NCBI GenBank assembly: GCA_016704465.1
Contig: JADJAD010000010.1
Location: forward strand, 186,001-250,000
Source of the DNA: Gemmatimonadota bacterium
GTDB lineage: Bacteria; Gemmatimonadota; Gemmatimonadetes; Gemmatimonadales; Gemmatimonadaceae
Direction: 5' to 3'
Length of the DNA: 64,000 nucleotides
Shown one piece after another: positions 51,054 through 59,827 of the stretch. A model generated the notes under the pieces. It was not told the DNA's origin, did not search any database, and worked only from the letters and a program-made list of their open reading frames with translations. Numbering within the stretch: position 1 is the stretch's first letter; the number at the start of each line of letters is the position of its first letter. A program made the translations under genes and the position numbers.

Positions 51054-51314
51054 ATGGCATTCGAAAAAGCAGCGACGATCGCGAAGTACCAGACCTCCGA
51101 ATCCGACACGGGTTCGACACGCGTGCAGGTGGCGATCCTCACCGATCGCATCAACTACCTCACCGATCACTTCAAGGCGCACAAGAAGGATCATCACAGC
51201 CGCCAAGGGCTGCTGAAGATGGTCGGACAGCGCCGTCGACTGCTCGAGTACCTCAAGCGCACGGACGTTGAGGGGTACCGTAAGGTCATCGGTGAGCTCG
51301 GACTCCGTCACTAG
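51054..51314 (+). CDS. rpsO: 30S ribosomal protein S15
   Basis: 86 aa from ATG 51054; upstream in-frame starts would add residues unlike S15. Conserved DTGSTRVQVAILTDRINYLT (in part), HFKAHKKDHHSRQGLLKMVG (in part), QRRRLLEYLKRTD. S15 is a primary 16S rRNA binder. The rpsO-pnp pair is conserved and a terminator-like hairpin lies between the two. Confidence 0.97.
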   Translation: MAFEKAATIAKYQTSESDTGSTRVQVAILTDRINYLTDHFKAHKKDHHSRQGLLKMVGQRRRLLEYLKRTDVEGYRKVIGELGLRH

Positions 51315-51336
51315 CACTCGTCGTTTCTCACGCAAT

Positions 51337-51369
51337 CGCGCGGCTGCCCCGTCGGGGTCCGCGCGTTTT
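51337..51369 (+). terminator. Terminator/attenuator between rpsO and pnp
   Basis: CGCGCGG (51337-51343) pairs with CCGCGCG (51359-51365), with an inner CCCC/GGGG stem, and TTTT follows at 51366-51369. pnp starts 28 bases later. It should end most rpsO transcripts while some readthrough supplies pnp, as known in other bacteria. Confidence 0.85.
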
Positions 51370-51396
51370 GTGTTCTAACAAGACCCCGCCACAGAC

Positions 51397-53608
51397 ATGA
51401 TGCAACGAATCGAAAAGACCTTCGCCGGTCGCCCCCTGGTGATCGAGACCGGTCGCATGGCCAAGCAGGCCTCCGGCTCCGCCGTTGTCACGTTCGGCGA
51501 GACGATGGTGCTGGCGGCCGTCACCGTCAGCGATCGGGAGTCCACGCTCCCCTTCTTCCCGCTCCTCGTCGAGTATCGCGAGAAGACCTACGCGGCAGGC
51601 AAGATCCCGGGCGGCTTCATCAAGCGCGAAGGGCGGCCGCACGATCACGAGATCCTCGCGGCGCGCATCATCGACCGCTCGATCCGTCCGCTCTTTCCGG
51701 AAGGATTCAAGAACGAGGTCCAGGTCTACATCTATGTCATCTCCGCCGACCAGGAGAATGACTCGGACGTCCTCGGGCTGCTCGCCGCCTCGTTCGCGCT
51801 GAATGCGTCGAAGATCCCCTTCCTCGGGCCGATCGCCGCCGTGCGCGTCGGGCGCGTGCAGGACAAGTGGATCCTCAACCCGACCTTCCAGCAGCTGGAA
51901 TACTCCGACCTCGATCTCGTCGTGGCCGGATCGGCCGACTCGATCGTGATGGTCGAGGGCGGCGCGAACGAAATCTCCGAGGCGGATACCCTCGATGCGC
52001 TGACGGTCGCCCACAAGGGGATCAAGGAGCTCGTCGGGTTCCAGAACGAATTGCTCGGCAAGGTCACGGTCGCGAAGCTGCCGTGGGTCAAGGCCGAGAC
52101 GCCCGCCGACGTGGTCGATGCGGTCAAGAAGGCTGCCGAGAAGAAGATCGCCGAGGCGATCAACCAGAAGGACAAGGCGACGCGCGTCCAAGCGGTCGAA
52201 GCGGTCAAGCGCGCGGTCAAGGAGAGCATGGTCGCCGAGAAGCCCGAGTGGGCCGGACTCGTCGGGTCCGTGCTCGACGATCTCGAGTACACTGCGCTGC
52301 GCGCGCAAGTGCTCTCCACCGGCCTGCGCGTCGATGGTCGCAAGCCGAACGAGGTGCGCGGGATCGCCTCCGAGACCTCCGTGTTGCCGCGCGCCCACGG
52401 GTCTGCCCTGTTCACGCGCGGGCAGACGCAGGCGCTCGTGGCCTGCACGTTAGGCACGGCCGACGACGTCCAGCGCCTCGACTCGATCAAGACCTCGAGT
52501 GAGACGACCAAGTCGTTCATGCTGCACTACAACTTCCCGCCGTTCTCGACGGGCGAGGCCAAGCCGATGCGCGGCACCGGCGCGTCGCGAGATCGGGCAC
52601 GGGAACCTGGCCGAACGTGCGCTGCAGGCCGTGCTCCCGCCGTTCGAGGAGTTCCCGTATACGCTGCGCATCGTCAGCGAGGTGCTGGAGTCCAACGGCT
52701 CGTCGTCCATGGCGTCCGTCTGCGGCGGCTCGCTCGCCCTGTTCGACGCCGGGGTTCCGACGCGCGCCGCCGTGGCCGGTGTGGCCATGGGGCTGATCAA
52801 GGAAGGGAAGAAGTACGCGATCCTGACCGACATCCTCGGCACCGAGGATCACCTGGGCGACATGGACTTCAAGGTCGCCGGCACCGAACAGGGGATCACC
52901 TCGATCCAGATGGACATCAAGATCGAAGGCCTCGACCTCGGCATCATGGAGGAGGCGCTGACGCAGGCCCGCGAGGGTCGCTTGCACATCCTCGGCGAGA
53001 TGAACAAGTCGCTCAGCGTGCATCGCGACGACCTGTCGCCGCATGCGCCGCGCATCATCACCCTGTCGATCAGCCCCGAGAAGATCGGCGACCTGATCGG
53101 CCCGAAGGGCAAGACCATTCGCGGGATCCAGGAAGAGACCGGGGCCGAGATCACGGTCGACGACTCCGGCCTCGTCACGATCGCCGCTGTCGGCGGCGAG
53201 TCGATGGATCGCGCTCGGCAGATGGTCATGGCCATCACCGCAGAACCCGTGGTCGGCGACACCTACCAGGGCACGGTCAAGTCGGTGACGGCGTTCGGCG
53301 CCTTCATCGAGATCATGCCCGGCACCGAGGCCCTGCTGCATGTCTCGGAGATGCGCCACACGCGCGTCGAGAAGCCCGAGGACGTGGTGAAGAAGGGCGA
53401 CCGCGTCACCGTCAAGCTGATCGACCGCGACGAGCGCGGCCGACTGCGCCTCTCCATGAAGGCGCTGCTGCCCAGGCCCGAAGGGATGGAAGACGTCCCG
53501 GAGTCGCCGGCGGGCGGCGAGGGGAACGGGGACGGCGAAGGCGAGTCGCGTCGCGATCGCGGTCCGCGCCGCAGTGGCGGCGATCGTGGACGCCGCGGCG
53601 GGCGGTAG
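51397..53608 (+). CDS. pnp: Polyribonucleotide nucleotidyltransferase, frame broken near 52589
   Basis: About 736 aa, slightly longer than the usual ~700. First RNase PH domain (ETGRMAKQASGSAVVTFGET in part; GGFIKREGRPHDHEILAARI in part), helical domain, second RNase PH domain (SETSVLPRAHGSALFTRGQT in part; TKSFMLHYNFPPFSTGEAKP in part; then SNGSSSMASVCGGSLALFDA in part), KH domain (ISPEKIGDLIGPKGKTIRGI in part) and S1 domain (YQGTVKSVTAFGAFIEIMPG in part). The frame shifts at 52585-52592, where GTGAS should continue REIGHGNLAERAL; one base is missing. The tail is Gly/Arg/Asp-rich. PNPase degrades and polymerises RNA. Confidence 0.94.
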
Positions 53609-53611
53609 CTT
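53606..53611 (+). promoter_or_regulatory. -10-like TAGCTT seven bases before the M16 peptidase start
   Basis: TAGCTT is identical to the rplM -10 and lies seven bases before GTG 53619, overlapping the pnp stop codon. No ribosome-binding site or clear -35 is present. Reads as a possible leaderless promoter. Confidence 0.35.
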
Positions 53612-53618
53612 ACCGGCC

Positions 53619-54890
53619 GTGGCAGTTCGTTCCAAGCCGAAGGTCGTGGGCGTCCAGCGCTCGCAGTTGGCGAATGGACTCACGGTCGTGTCCGAGTACA
53701 TGCCAGGCGTTCGATCGATCGCGATCGGCGCCTGGGTTCGTACCGCGTCGGTGCATGAGCCACGCCGCCTCATGGGCGTGTCGCACCTCCTCGAGCACAT
53801 GGTGTTTAAGGGAACGCGCCGTCGCACGGCACGCGACATCGCCATGTCGCTGGAAAATCTCGGCGGCTCGCTCGACGCGTACACGTCGCGCGAGCACACC
53901 GCGTATCAGGCGCGGGTGCTCGACGAGCACCTCGTCGAGGCGGCCGACGTGCTGGGCGACCTGATCTTCGCCCCCGTGCTGCGCGAGGGGGATCTCACCC
54001 TCGAGCGGAAGGTCGTGCTCGAGGAGATTGCGATGGTCGACGACACGCCCGACGACCTTGTCTTCGAGCTGCACAACGAATTGCTCTGGGGCGACCATCC
54101 CTATGGCTACTCGATCCTCGGTACACGGGAAAGCGTGGCGGGGCTTGGTGTGTCCGAGCTTCGCGCGCTGCACACGCAGGGGTATCAGCCGCAGCATATC
54201 GTCGTCGCCGCGGCTGGGCACGTCGCACATGACGTGCTGATCGACGCGCTGCGTCGCACCGGTTGGGAGGACGTGCCGCGCGGCGACGCGGCGCCGGCGT
54301 TCGCGCCAGTGCCAGAGGCCGTCGCGCCGGTCGTGCGCCACGTGAATCGCGAGGCGGCCCAGACGCAGATTGTCTTCGGGGCGCCCACGCTGCGGTACGG
54401 CGACCGCCGCCGCTACGCCCTCACGCTCGCCTCGTCGATCCTCGGCGGCGGGATGAGCTCGCGCCTCTTCCAGCGCGTGCGGGAGGCGATGGGGCTGGCA
54501 TACTCGGTCTCATCGTTCCACAGCTACAACACGGATAGCGGGGCGCATGGGGTGTACCTTGCCACGTCGCCGGAGACTGCCGCCCAGGCCGTCGACGCGG
54601 TCCGCGATGAGCTGCGCCTCGCGTCGAGGGAGGGCTTCACCGACGAGGAGGTTGTCGCCGGCAAGGGGCAGCTCAAGGGCCAGATCACGCTCTCGCTGGA
54701 GAGTTCGTCGGCCCGCATGTATCGCGCGGCGGCAACAGAATTGTACGGTGAGCCGTATCGTCCGATCGACGACGTGCTCTCGCAGATCGACGCACTCCAG
54801 GTCGACGAGGTCTCGGCAATGGCCGCCGCCTTCTTCGATCCGGACCAGCAAACAGTGCTGTCCCTCGGCCCTGAGCCGCGGGCGGCCTGA
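53619..54890 (+). CDS. M16 family zinc peptidase (processing-peptidase-like)
   Basis: 423 aa from GTG 53619. HLLEHMVFKGTRRRTARDIA (in part) carries the inverted zinc motif HxxEH, with the distal Glu in the VVLEEIAMVDDTPDD helix. The C-terminal inactive half has LTLASSILGGGMSSRLFQRV (in part) and GLAYSVSSFHSYNTDSG. These two-domain clamshell enzymes degrade peptides or process precursors. The pnp-M16 order is also found in Bacillus and others (mlpA/ymxG). Its substrate is unknown. Confidence 0.92.
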   Translation: MAVRSKPKVVGVQRSQLANGLTVVSEYMPGVRSIAIGAWVRTASVHEPRRLMGVSHLLEHMVFKGTRRRTARDIAMSLENLGGSLDAYTSREHTAYQARVLDEHLVEAADVLGDLIFAPVLREGDLTLERKVVLEEIAMVDDTPDDLVFELHNELLWGDHPYGYSILGTRESVAGLGVSELRALHTQGYQPQHIVVAAAGHVAHDVLIDALRRTGWEDVPRGDAAPAFAPVPEAVAPVVRHVNREAAQTQIVFGAPTLRYGDRRRYALTLASSILGGGMSSRLFQRVREAMGLAYSVSSFHSYNTDSGAHGVYLATSPETAAQAVDAVRDELRLASREGFTDEEVVAGKGQLKGQITLSLESSSARMYRAAATELYGEPYRPIDDVLSQIDALQVDEVSAMAAAFFDPDQQTVLSLGPEPRAA

Positions 54891-54921
54891 GTCCTCAACA
54901 TCCTCAGCGAGCCTACCGATC

Positions 54922-56037
54922 ATGCTCATTGGCGTTCCGAAGGAAATCAAGACGAACGAGAATCGCATCGCCCTCGTCCCCGCCGGCGCCGAAGCGCTGG
55001 TCGCTGCGGGACACCAGGTGCTCATCGAGCAGGGAGGCGGTGAGGGGAGCGGCTTCGATGACAGCGACTACACGTCCGTCGGCGCCCAGATCGCCCCGGA
55101 CGCCGCCTCGACGTGGGGCCGGGCGGACATGATCATGAAGGTGAAGGAGCCGATCGAGCGGGAATGGGCGCACATGCGCCGCGGCCAGACGATCTTCACG
55201 TATTTCCACTTTGCCGCCGACGAGAAGCTGACCAAGGCGCACATGGATTCGGGGGCGACCTGCATCGCCTACGAGACCGTCGAGCTGCCCTCGCGAGAGC
55301 TTCCGCTGCTCACCCCGATGTCCGAGGTGGCGGGGCGCATGGCGGTGCAGGAGGGTGCGAAGTACCTCGAGAAGCTGTATGGAGGGCGCGGAGTCCTGCT
55401 TGGAGGCGTGCCCGGGGTACCACCGGCCAAGGTCGTGATCCTTGGCGGCGGCATCGTGGGGATCAACTCGGCCAAGATGGCGGCCGGCATGGGGGCGAAG
55501 GTGGTCATTCTCGACGTGTCGCTGGAGCGCCTGCGCTACCTGTCGGACGTCATGCCGGCCAACGTGCAGCTGGTCTTCTCCAACCGGCACAACATCCTCG
55601 AGCAGATCGCCACGGCCGACCTGGTCATCGGTGGGGTGCTGATCCCCGGCGCCAAGGCGCCGAAGCTGGTGCGCCGCGAGGACCTGGCCACCATGCGTCC
55701 GGGATCGGTGATCGTGGACGTGGCGATCGACCAGGGCGGGTGCGTGGAGACGATCCACGCGACGACCCATGAGAATCCGACGTACGTGGTCGACGGCGTG
55801 ATCCACTACGGCGTGGCCAACATGCCGGGCGGTGTGCCGCGCACGTCGACGCTGGCGCTGACCAACGCCACGCTGCCGTATGCCTTGCAGTTGGCCAACA
55901 AGGGCTGGCAGCAGGCGCTCAAGGACAACGGCGCGCTGCTGAAGGGGCTCAATGTCGTCGACGGCAAGGTGACCTATGCCGGCGTCGCCGAGGCGTTCGG
56001 GATGGCGTTTCACGCGCCGGCGCAGTTCCTGGGCTAG
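54922..56037 (+). CDS. ald: Alanine dehydrogenase
   Basis: 371 aa from ATG 54922. It converts alanine and NAD+ to pyruvate, ammonia and NADH. MLIGVPKEIKTNENRIALVP (in part) is the family start; IMKVKEPIEREWAHMRRGQT (in part) has the substrate lysine; YFHFAADEKLT the catalytic His; VVILGGGIVGINSAKMAAGM (in part) the NAD loop; and VDVAIDQGGCVETIHATTHE (in part) the active-site Asp. Being NADH-linked, it could be a Rex target, but no operator was seen upstream. Confidence 0.95.
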   Translation: MLIGVPKEIKTNENRIALVPAGAEALVAAGHQVLIEQGGGEGSGFDDSDYTSVGAQIAPDAASTWGRADMIMKVKEPIEREWAHMRRGQTIFTYFHFAADEKLTKAHMDSGATCIAYETVELPSRELPLLTPMSEVAGRMAVQEGAKYLEKLYGGRGVLLGGVPGVPPAKVVILGGGIVGINSAKMAAGMGAKVVILDVSLERLRYLSDVMPANVQLVFSNRHNILEQIATADLVIGGVLIPGAKAPKLVRREDLATMRPGSVIVDVAIDQGGCVETIHATTHENPTYVVDGVIHYGVANMPGGVPRTSTLALTNATLPYALQLANKGWQQALKDNGALLKGLNVVDGKVTYAGVAEAFGMAFHAPAQFLG

Positions 56038-56046
56038 CCGCCGACG

Positions 56047-56101
56047 CGCCGCCAATGCGCTGCCAATGCGTCGGCAATACGCCGGCGATACGCCGGCGCG
56101 C
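56047..56101 (+). repeat. 11-bp degenerate tandem repeat after ald
   Basis: Five 11-base units follow the ald stop: CGCCGCCAATG, CGCTGCCAATG, CGTCGGCAATA, CGCCGGCGATA and CGCCGGCGCGC. Unit length equals that of the recN array but the sequence differs. It lies in the 216-bp ald-dut gap. Confidence 0.75.
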
Positions 56102-56140
56102 CGCGCACGGGAAGACGAGGGGCGAGCGCCTCTCGTCTTT

Positions 56141-56217
56141 GCCGTTTCCGGCCCTGCCGTTTCCGGTCCTGCCGCACCGGTCCTGCCGCACCGGTCCTGC
56201 CGCACCGGTCCTGCCCA
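56141..56217 (+). repeat. 15-bp tandem repeat upstream of dut
   Basis: Units of CCTGCCGCACCGGTC occur about three times in a row (about 56170-56216), preceded by two related CCTGCCGTTTCCGG units. The array ends about 38 bases before the dut ATG, so it forms part of the dut leader. Confidence 0.85.
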
Positions 56218-56253
56218 TGTCGCGCTGGCTCCCCACCCATTTCTCGACCGGCC

Positions 56254-56721
56254 ATGACGCCTGATTCCGTTCCCGCGGGGGTGCGCATCCAGCGCCTCGC
56301 GCACAATCCCGACCTGCCGCTGCCGGCGCGACAAACGAATGAAAGCGCCGGGTACGACGTGCGGTCGTGCGAGCCGGACTTCAGCATTGCACCTGGCGAG
56401 CGTCGCGCCGTCGCGACCGGGCTGCGGTTCGCCCTGCCGTCCGGCGTGGAGATGCAGGTCCGCGCGCGCTCCGGCCTGGCGCTGGCGCATGGGCTCCTGC
56501 TCCCCAACGCGCCGGGAACGATCGACCCCGACTATCGCGGGGAGCTCAAGGTGATCCTGCTGCATGCCGGGGACGCGCCGGTGATGATCCGGCGCGGCGA
56601 CCGCATTGCGCAGTTGGTCTTTGCGCGCTTCGAGGCGCCCACGTGGCACGAGGTGGCCGTGCACGACTCGCTCGACTCGACGACACGCGGCGACGGCGGG
56701 TTCGGCAGCACCGGGCGCTGA
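56254..56721 (+). CDS. dut: Deoxyuridine 5'-triphosphate nucleotidohydrolase
   Basis: 155 aa trimeric dUTPase. Motif 1 NESAGYDVRSCE, motif 2 QVRARSGLALAHG, motif 3 NAPGTIDPDYRGELKVILLH (in part), motif 4 RRGDRIAQLVFARFE and the C-terminal lid DSTTRGDGGFGSTGR are all present. It removes dUTP and supplies dUMP. It stands alone between two repeat-filled gaps. Confidence 0.96.
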   Translation: MTPDSVPAGVRIQRLAHNPDLPLPARQTNESAGYDVRSCEPDFSIAPGERRAVATGLRFALPSGVEMQVRARSGLALAHGLLLPNAPGTIDPDYRGELKVILLHAGDAPVMIRRGDRIAQLVFARFEAPTWHEVAVHDSLDSTTRGDGGFGSTGR

Positions 56722-56728
56722 CATCGGC

Positions 56729-56785
56729 GGTCGTGCTCCACCGGCGGTCGTGCTCCACCGGCGGTCGTGCTTCACCGGCGGTGTA
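56729..56785 (+). repeat. 17-bp tandem repeat after dut
   Basis: Three consecutive units GCGGTCGTGCTCCACCG (the third with one change, CTTCACCG) and a partial GCGGTG follow the dut stop by seven bases. The unit length differs from the other arrays. Confidence 0.88.
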
Positions 56786-57124
56786 GGGCACGGCCGCGTA
56801 CGATCGGGTGTGGGTGTGCCGCACGCTCGGCGACGTCGACGAGGACCGGGTCCGTGGTGCGGGTGGACGGGAATGCGGGGTGACGCGGCCGGGGACCGGA
56901 CGGCGGCGACCACGCGCGGATGTGTTCCGCGAAGCGGTGCTGTGGCGGCCCCCGAAGCCGGCCGAAGGGAGGGGTCCCTTACGTCCCCTGGGATGCGTAG
57001 CGGAGGGGGTTTCGGACGGAGCGCAGGGCTGGTCCGGCGCGTGGCGAATGCCCCGGCCGGATCGTGCGACACGGCGAGCGGACTCGACGGCGACGGATAT
57101 CGTAGGTTGTGATCTGGCAATGCC
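56786..57124. other. 340-bp gap before the mreB promoter
   Basis: No convincing gene. An open frame starting at 56808 runs 214 codons but is Arg/Pro/Gly-rich and overlaps mreB in another frame, so it is rejected. CGTAGGTTGT at about 57101-57110 also occurs at about 10533-10542, meaning unclear. Confidence 0.5.
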
Positions 57125-57153
57125 TTGCCCCTCCTCACCTACGCCGCTACTTT
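57125..57153 (+). promoter_or_regulatory. Promoter of the mreB cell-shape operon
   Basis: TTGCCC (57125-57130) and TACTTT (57148-57153) are 17 bases apart. About 65 bases of leader precede mreB. TACTTT is also the proposed rex -10. Confidence 0.65.
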
Positions 57154-57223
57154 CTCCCGCACGGGGTGTGTCGTTCTTCCAGACAACCGGCGTCCCTACG
57201 GGGGCGTCAGGATTTTTACATAC

Positions 57224-58261
57224 ATGCGTTGGCCCTTACTGTCGGCGGGCAAGCTCTTCCCCGCCAATGCAATTGCCGTTGACCTCGGCACCGCGAATAC
57301 GCTCGTGTACGTCAAGGGCGAAGGGATCGTGCTCAATGAGCCGTCGGTCGTCGCCATCGATCGTGAGACGAAGCGGGTCAAGGGCGTCGGACTCGAGGCC
57401 AAGCGCATGCTCGGCCGCACGCCCGACGGGATCATCGCCGTCCGCCCCATGAAAGACGGGGTGATCGCCGACTTCGACGTGACCGAGAAGATGCTCCGGT
57501 ACTTCCTGGAGCTGATCATCAAGAACCGGATGTTCAAGATCAAGCCGCGCGTGATCGTGTGCGTGCCGTCCGGCATCACGGAAGTCGAGCGGCGCGCGGT
57601 GCGCGACTCCGCGTTAGGCGCGGGCGCCAAGGAAGTCTTCATGGTGGCCGAGCCGATGGCGGCCGCCATCGGCGTGGGGCTGCCCATCGAGACGCCGACC
57701 GGCAACATGGTCATCGACATCGGCGGTGGCACCACCGAAATCGCGGTCATCGCGCTCTCGGGCATCGTCAGCGACACGTCGATTCGCACGGCGGGCGACG
57801 AGCTCGACACGGCGATCGTGCAGTTCATGCGCAAGAACTACAACCTCCTGATCGGCGAGCCGACGGCCGAACTCATCAAGATCACCATCGGCTCGGCGGC
57901 CCCCGTGGGGGACGAGCGCGAGATGGACGTGAAGGGACGCGACCTCGTGTCGGGGATTCCCAAGACGGTGCGCGTGCATTCGTCCGAGATTCGTGAGGCG
58001 ATTCAGGAACCGATCCAGCAGATTGTCGACGCGGTGCGGCGCGCCCTCGAGATCACGCCGCCCGAGCTCTCGAGCGACATTGTCGATCGCGGAATCGTGA
58101 TGACCGGCGGCGGGGCGCTGATTCGCGGCCTCGATGTCGTGCTGAGCCAGGAGACCGGGCTGCCGATCCACGTGGACGAGGATCCGCTGACGTGCGTCGT
58201 GCGCGGCGTCGGGCGGATCCTCGACGACGAGGAGAAGTACTGGTCGGTCCTTTCGTCGTAA
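57224..58261 (+). CDS. mreB: Rod shape-determining protein MreB
   Basis: 345 aa from ATG 57224 (MRWPLLSAGKLFPANAIAVD in part). Bacterial actin. VDLGTANTLVYVKGEGIVLN (in part) is phosphate loop 1, VIDIGGGTTEIAVIALSGIV (in part) phosphate loop 2, VMTGGGALIRGLDVVL the adenosine loop, and AEPMAAAIGVGLPIETPTGN (in part) the connector. It polymerises under the membrane and guides PBP2-RodA wall synthesis. First gene of mreB-mreC-mreD-mrdA-rodA. One CGTTAGGC at 57612. Confidence 0.98.
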   Translation: MRWPLLSAGKLFPANAIAVDLGTANTLVYVKGEGIVLNEPSVVAIDRETKRVKGVGLEAKRMLGRTPDGIIAVRPMKDGVIADFDVTEKMLRYFLELIIKNRMFKIKPRVIVCVPSGITEVERRAVRDSALGAGAKEVFMVAEPMAAAIGVGLPIETPTGNMVIDIGGGTTEIAVIALSGIVSDTSIRTAGDELDTAIVQFMRKNYNLLIGEPTAELIKITIGSAAPVGDEREMDVKGRDLVSGIPKTVRVHSSEIREAIQEPIQQIVDAVRRALEITPPELSSDIVDRGIVMTGGGALIRGLDVVLSQETGLPIHVDEDPLTCVVRGVGRILDDEEKYWSVLSS

Positions 58262-58270
58262 GGGGGCCGC

Positions 58271-59332
58271 ATGGCTCGTGCGGCGCGCTCAGGGTCGCGC
58301 GCGGACACCGCGCTCGTGTCAACATGTGCCTTGCTCGCCCTGCTCGCGACGGTCCTGCCGCTGCCGATCCGCGATGCCATCGCCTCCAGCTTGCGGCGCA
58401 CGGTCGTGGCACCGTTGCTGGCGTTGCAGCAGCGGGCGGAGCGCGCCCGCACGGCCTTCGGCGGGCACGACGTCCTCGCGGCGCGGCTCGACTCGCTCGC
58501 GCTTCGCAACGCGCAGTTGGGGGACTTGGCCGACGAGAATGTCCGCCTGCGCGGGCTGCTCTCGCTCGGCCGACAGCTGCAATGGGGGTTCCTGCCCGCC
58601 GAGGCGCTGCACGGTCGCGGCATGGGCGACGAGCACGTGCTCGTCCTCACACGCGGGAGCGAGGCGGGGGTGACGCCGCGCTCGGCGGTCGTCGCCCCCG
58701 CTGGACTCATCGGGCAGGTGACCACCGTGGATCCGCGCTCCAGCCTGGCGATCCTCTGGACCCACCCCGACTTCCGCGCCAGCGCAATGGCGTCGGACGG
58801 GACAGCGTTCGGCATCGTGCGGCCGCACCTGGGCGAGGAGCCCGAACGGTCGCTGCTCGAGCTGCGCGGGGTGGCATTTCGTGATGCCCTGACCCCGGGC
58901 ACCCTCATTCTCACCTCAGGCCTGGGCGGCGTGTATCCTCGCGGAATCCCGATCGGCGTCGTCATGGGAGAGGTGACGACGAGCGAGGTCTGGTCCCGGA
59001 CCTATCTCGTGCGTCCGGCGGTCTATCCGCCCGACGTGAACAACGTGATGATCCTGTCGCCGGAGCGCGTGAGCAGCGGTGCGATGGACGAGGTGTGGTC
59101 CTCGGTGGCACGGGCCGATTCTGCCGCACGCGGCGTGGCAGCGTCGGCGGATTCACTTGCTCGGCTGGCCGCAATGGCCGCGGCCCATCGAGCGCGACAG
59201 ATGGATTCGCTCCGGGCCGTCCTCGGACTGCCCGACCCGGCGGACTCTCTCCGCGCAGATAGCGTGGCGTCGACTGGCGGGTCCGCGCCCACGGCAACCC
59301 AGCGCCGCGACTCGACGCGGAGGGTACCGTGA
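58271..59332 (+). CDS. mreC: Rod shape-determining protein MreC
   Basis: 353 aa. One N-terminal membrane helix (VSTCALLALLATVLPLPI), a coiled coil (about 50-95, LDSLALRNAQLGDLADENVR in part), then two beta-rich periplasmic domains (LTRGSEAGVTPRSAVVAPAG in part; LILTSGLGGVYPRGIPIGVV in part). The C-terminal ~85 residues are an Ala/Asp/Ser-rich tail beyond the usual end. It bridges MreB with PBP2. It overlaps mreD by four bases (GTGA). Confidence 0.93.
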   Translation: MARAARSGSRADTALVSTCALLALLATVLPLPIRDAIASSLRRTVVAPLLALQQRAERARTAFGGHDVLAARLDSLALRNAQLGDLADENVRLRGLLSLGRQLQWGFLPAEALHGRGMGDEHVLVLTRGSEAGVTPRSAVVAPAGLIGQVTTVDPRSSLAILWTHPDFRASAMASDGTAFGIVRPHLGEEPERSLLELRGVAFRDALTPGTLILTSGLGGVYPRGIPIGVVMGEVTTSEVWSRTYLVRPAVYPPDVNNVMILSPERVSSGAMDEVWSSVARADSAARGVAASADSLARLAAMAAAHRARQMDSLRAVLGLPDPADSLRADSVASTGGSAPTATQRRDSTRRVP

Positions 59333-59817
59333 CTCCGCAGCGGGTGCTGCGCGCCGCGCTGATTTTCGTCGCGCTCGTGGCGATGCACTACTTCGTGCGG
59401 CCGCTCATGGGATGGCGCGTCTCGATGGACTTTCTCGTGATCGCGATGCTGCTCGTGGCGGTGCGCGTGCGTCCCGGCGTTGCCGCGGTCGTGGGGTTCG
59501 TCCTGGGACTGATCGGCGATTCGCTGGCGCCCGAGAGTTTCGGGGCGGGGGCACTGGCGATGTGCCTCGTCGGCTTCAGCGCGTCGTGGCTCAAGGCGGT
59601 ATTCTTCTCGGACAACGTCTTCCTGCACGCCATCTTCTTCTTCGCCGGCAAGTGGGCATTCGATGTCATCTTCGTGGTGGCTGCGCGTCGAGGAGGGATG
59701 TACGAGATGGCGACCCAGGTTGTCCTCTGGTCTCCCCTCGCTGCGGCACTGACGGCGGTCACCGGGGTCATCGTCCTGCTCCTGTTCCGCGGCATGCTGG
59801 AGGCTCCCTCGACGTGA
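59329..59817 (+). CDS. mreD: Rod shape-determining protein MreD
   Basis: 162 aa with about five membrane helices (VLRAALIFVALVAMHYFV, FLVIAMLLVAVRVRPGVAAV in part, GFVLGLIGDSLAPESFGAGA in part, NVFLHAIFFFAGKWAFDVIF in part, PLAAALTAVTGVIVLLLF). Sequence conservation is low in this family; identity rests on topology and position between mreC and the PBP2 gene. Confidence 0.88.
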   Translation: MTPQRVLRAALIFVALVAMHYFVRPLMGWRVSMDFLVIAMLLVAVRVRPGVAAVVGFVLGLIGDSLAPESFGAGALAMCLVGFSASWLKAVFFSDNVFLHAIFFFAGKWAFDVIFVVAARRGGMYEMATQVVLWSPLAAALTAVTGVIVLLLFRGMLEAPST

Positions 59818-59827
59818 GCCGCTCGTC

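Noticed and set aside
56808..57452. Possible gene before mreB
   Set aside because: Arg/Pro/Gly-rich without any family pattern, and it overlaps mreB in another frame.
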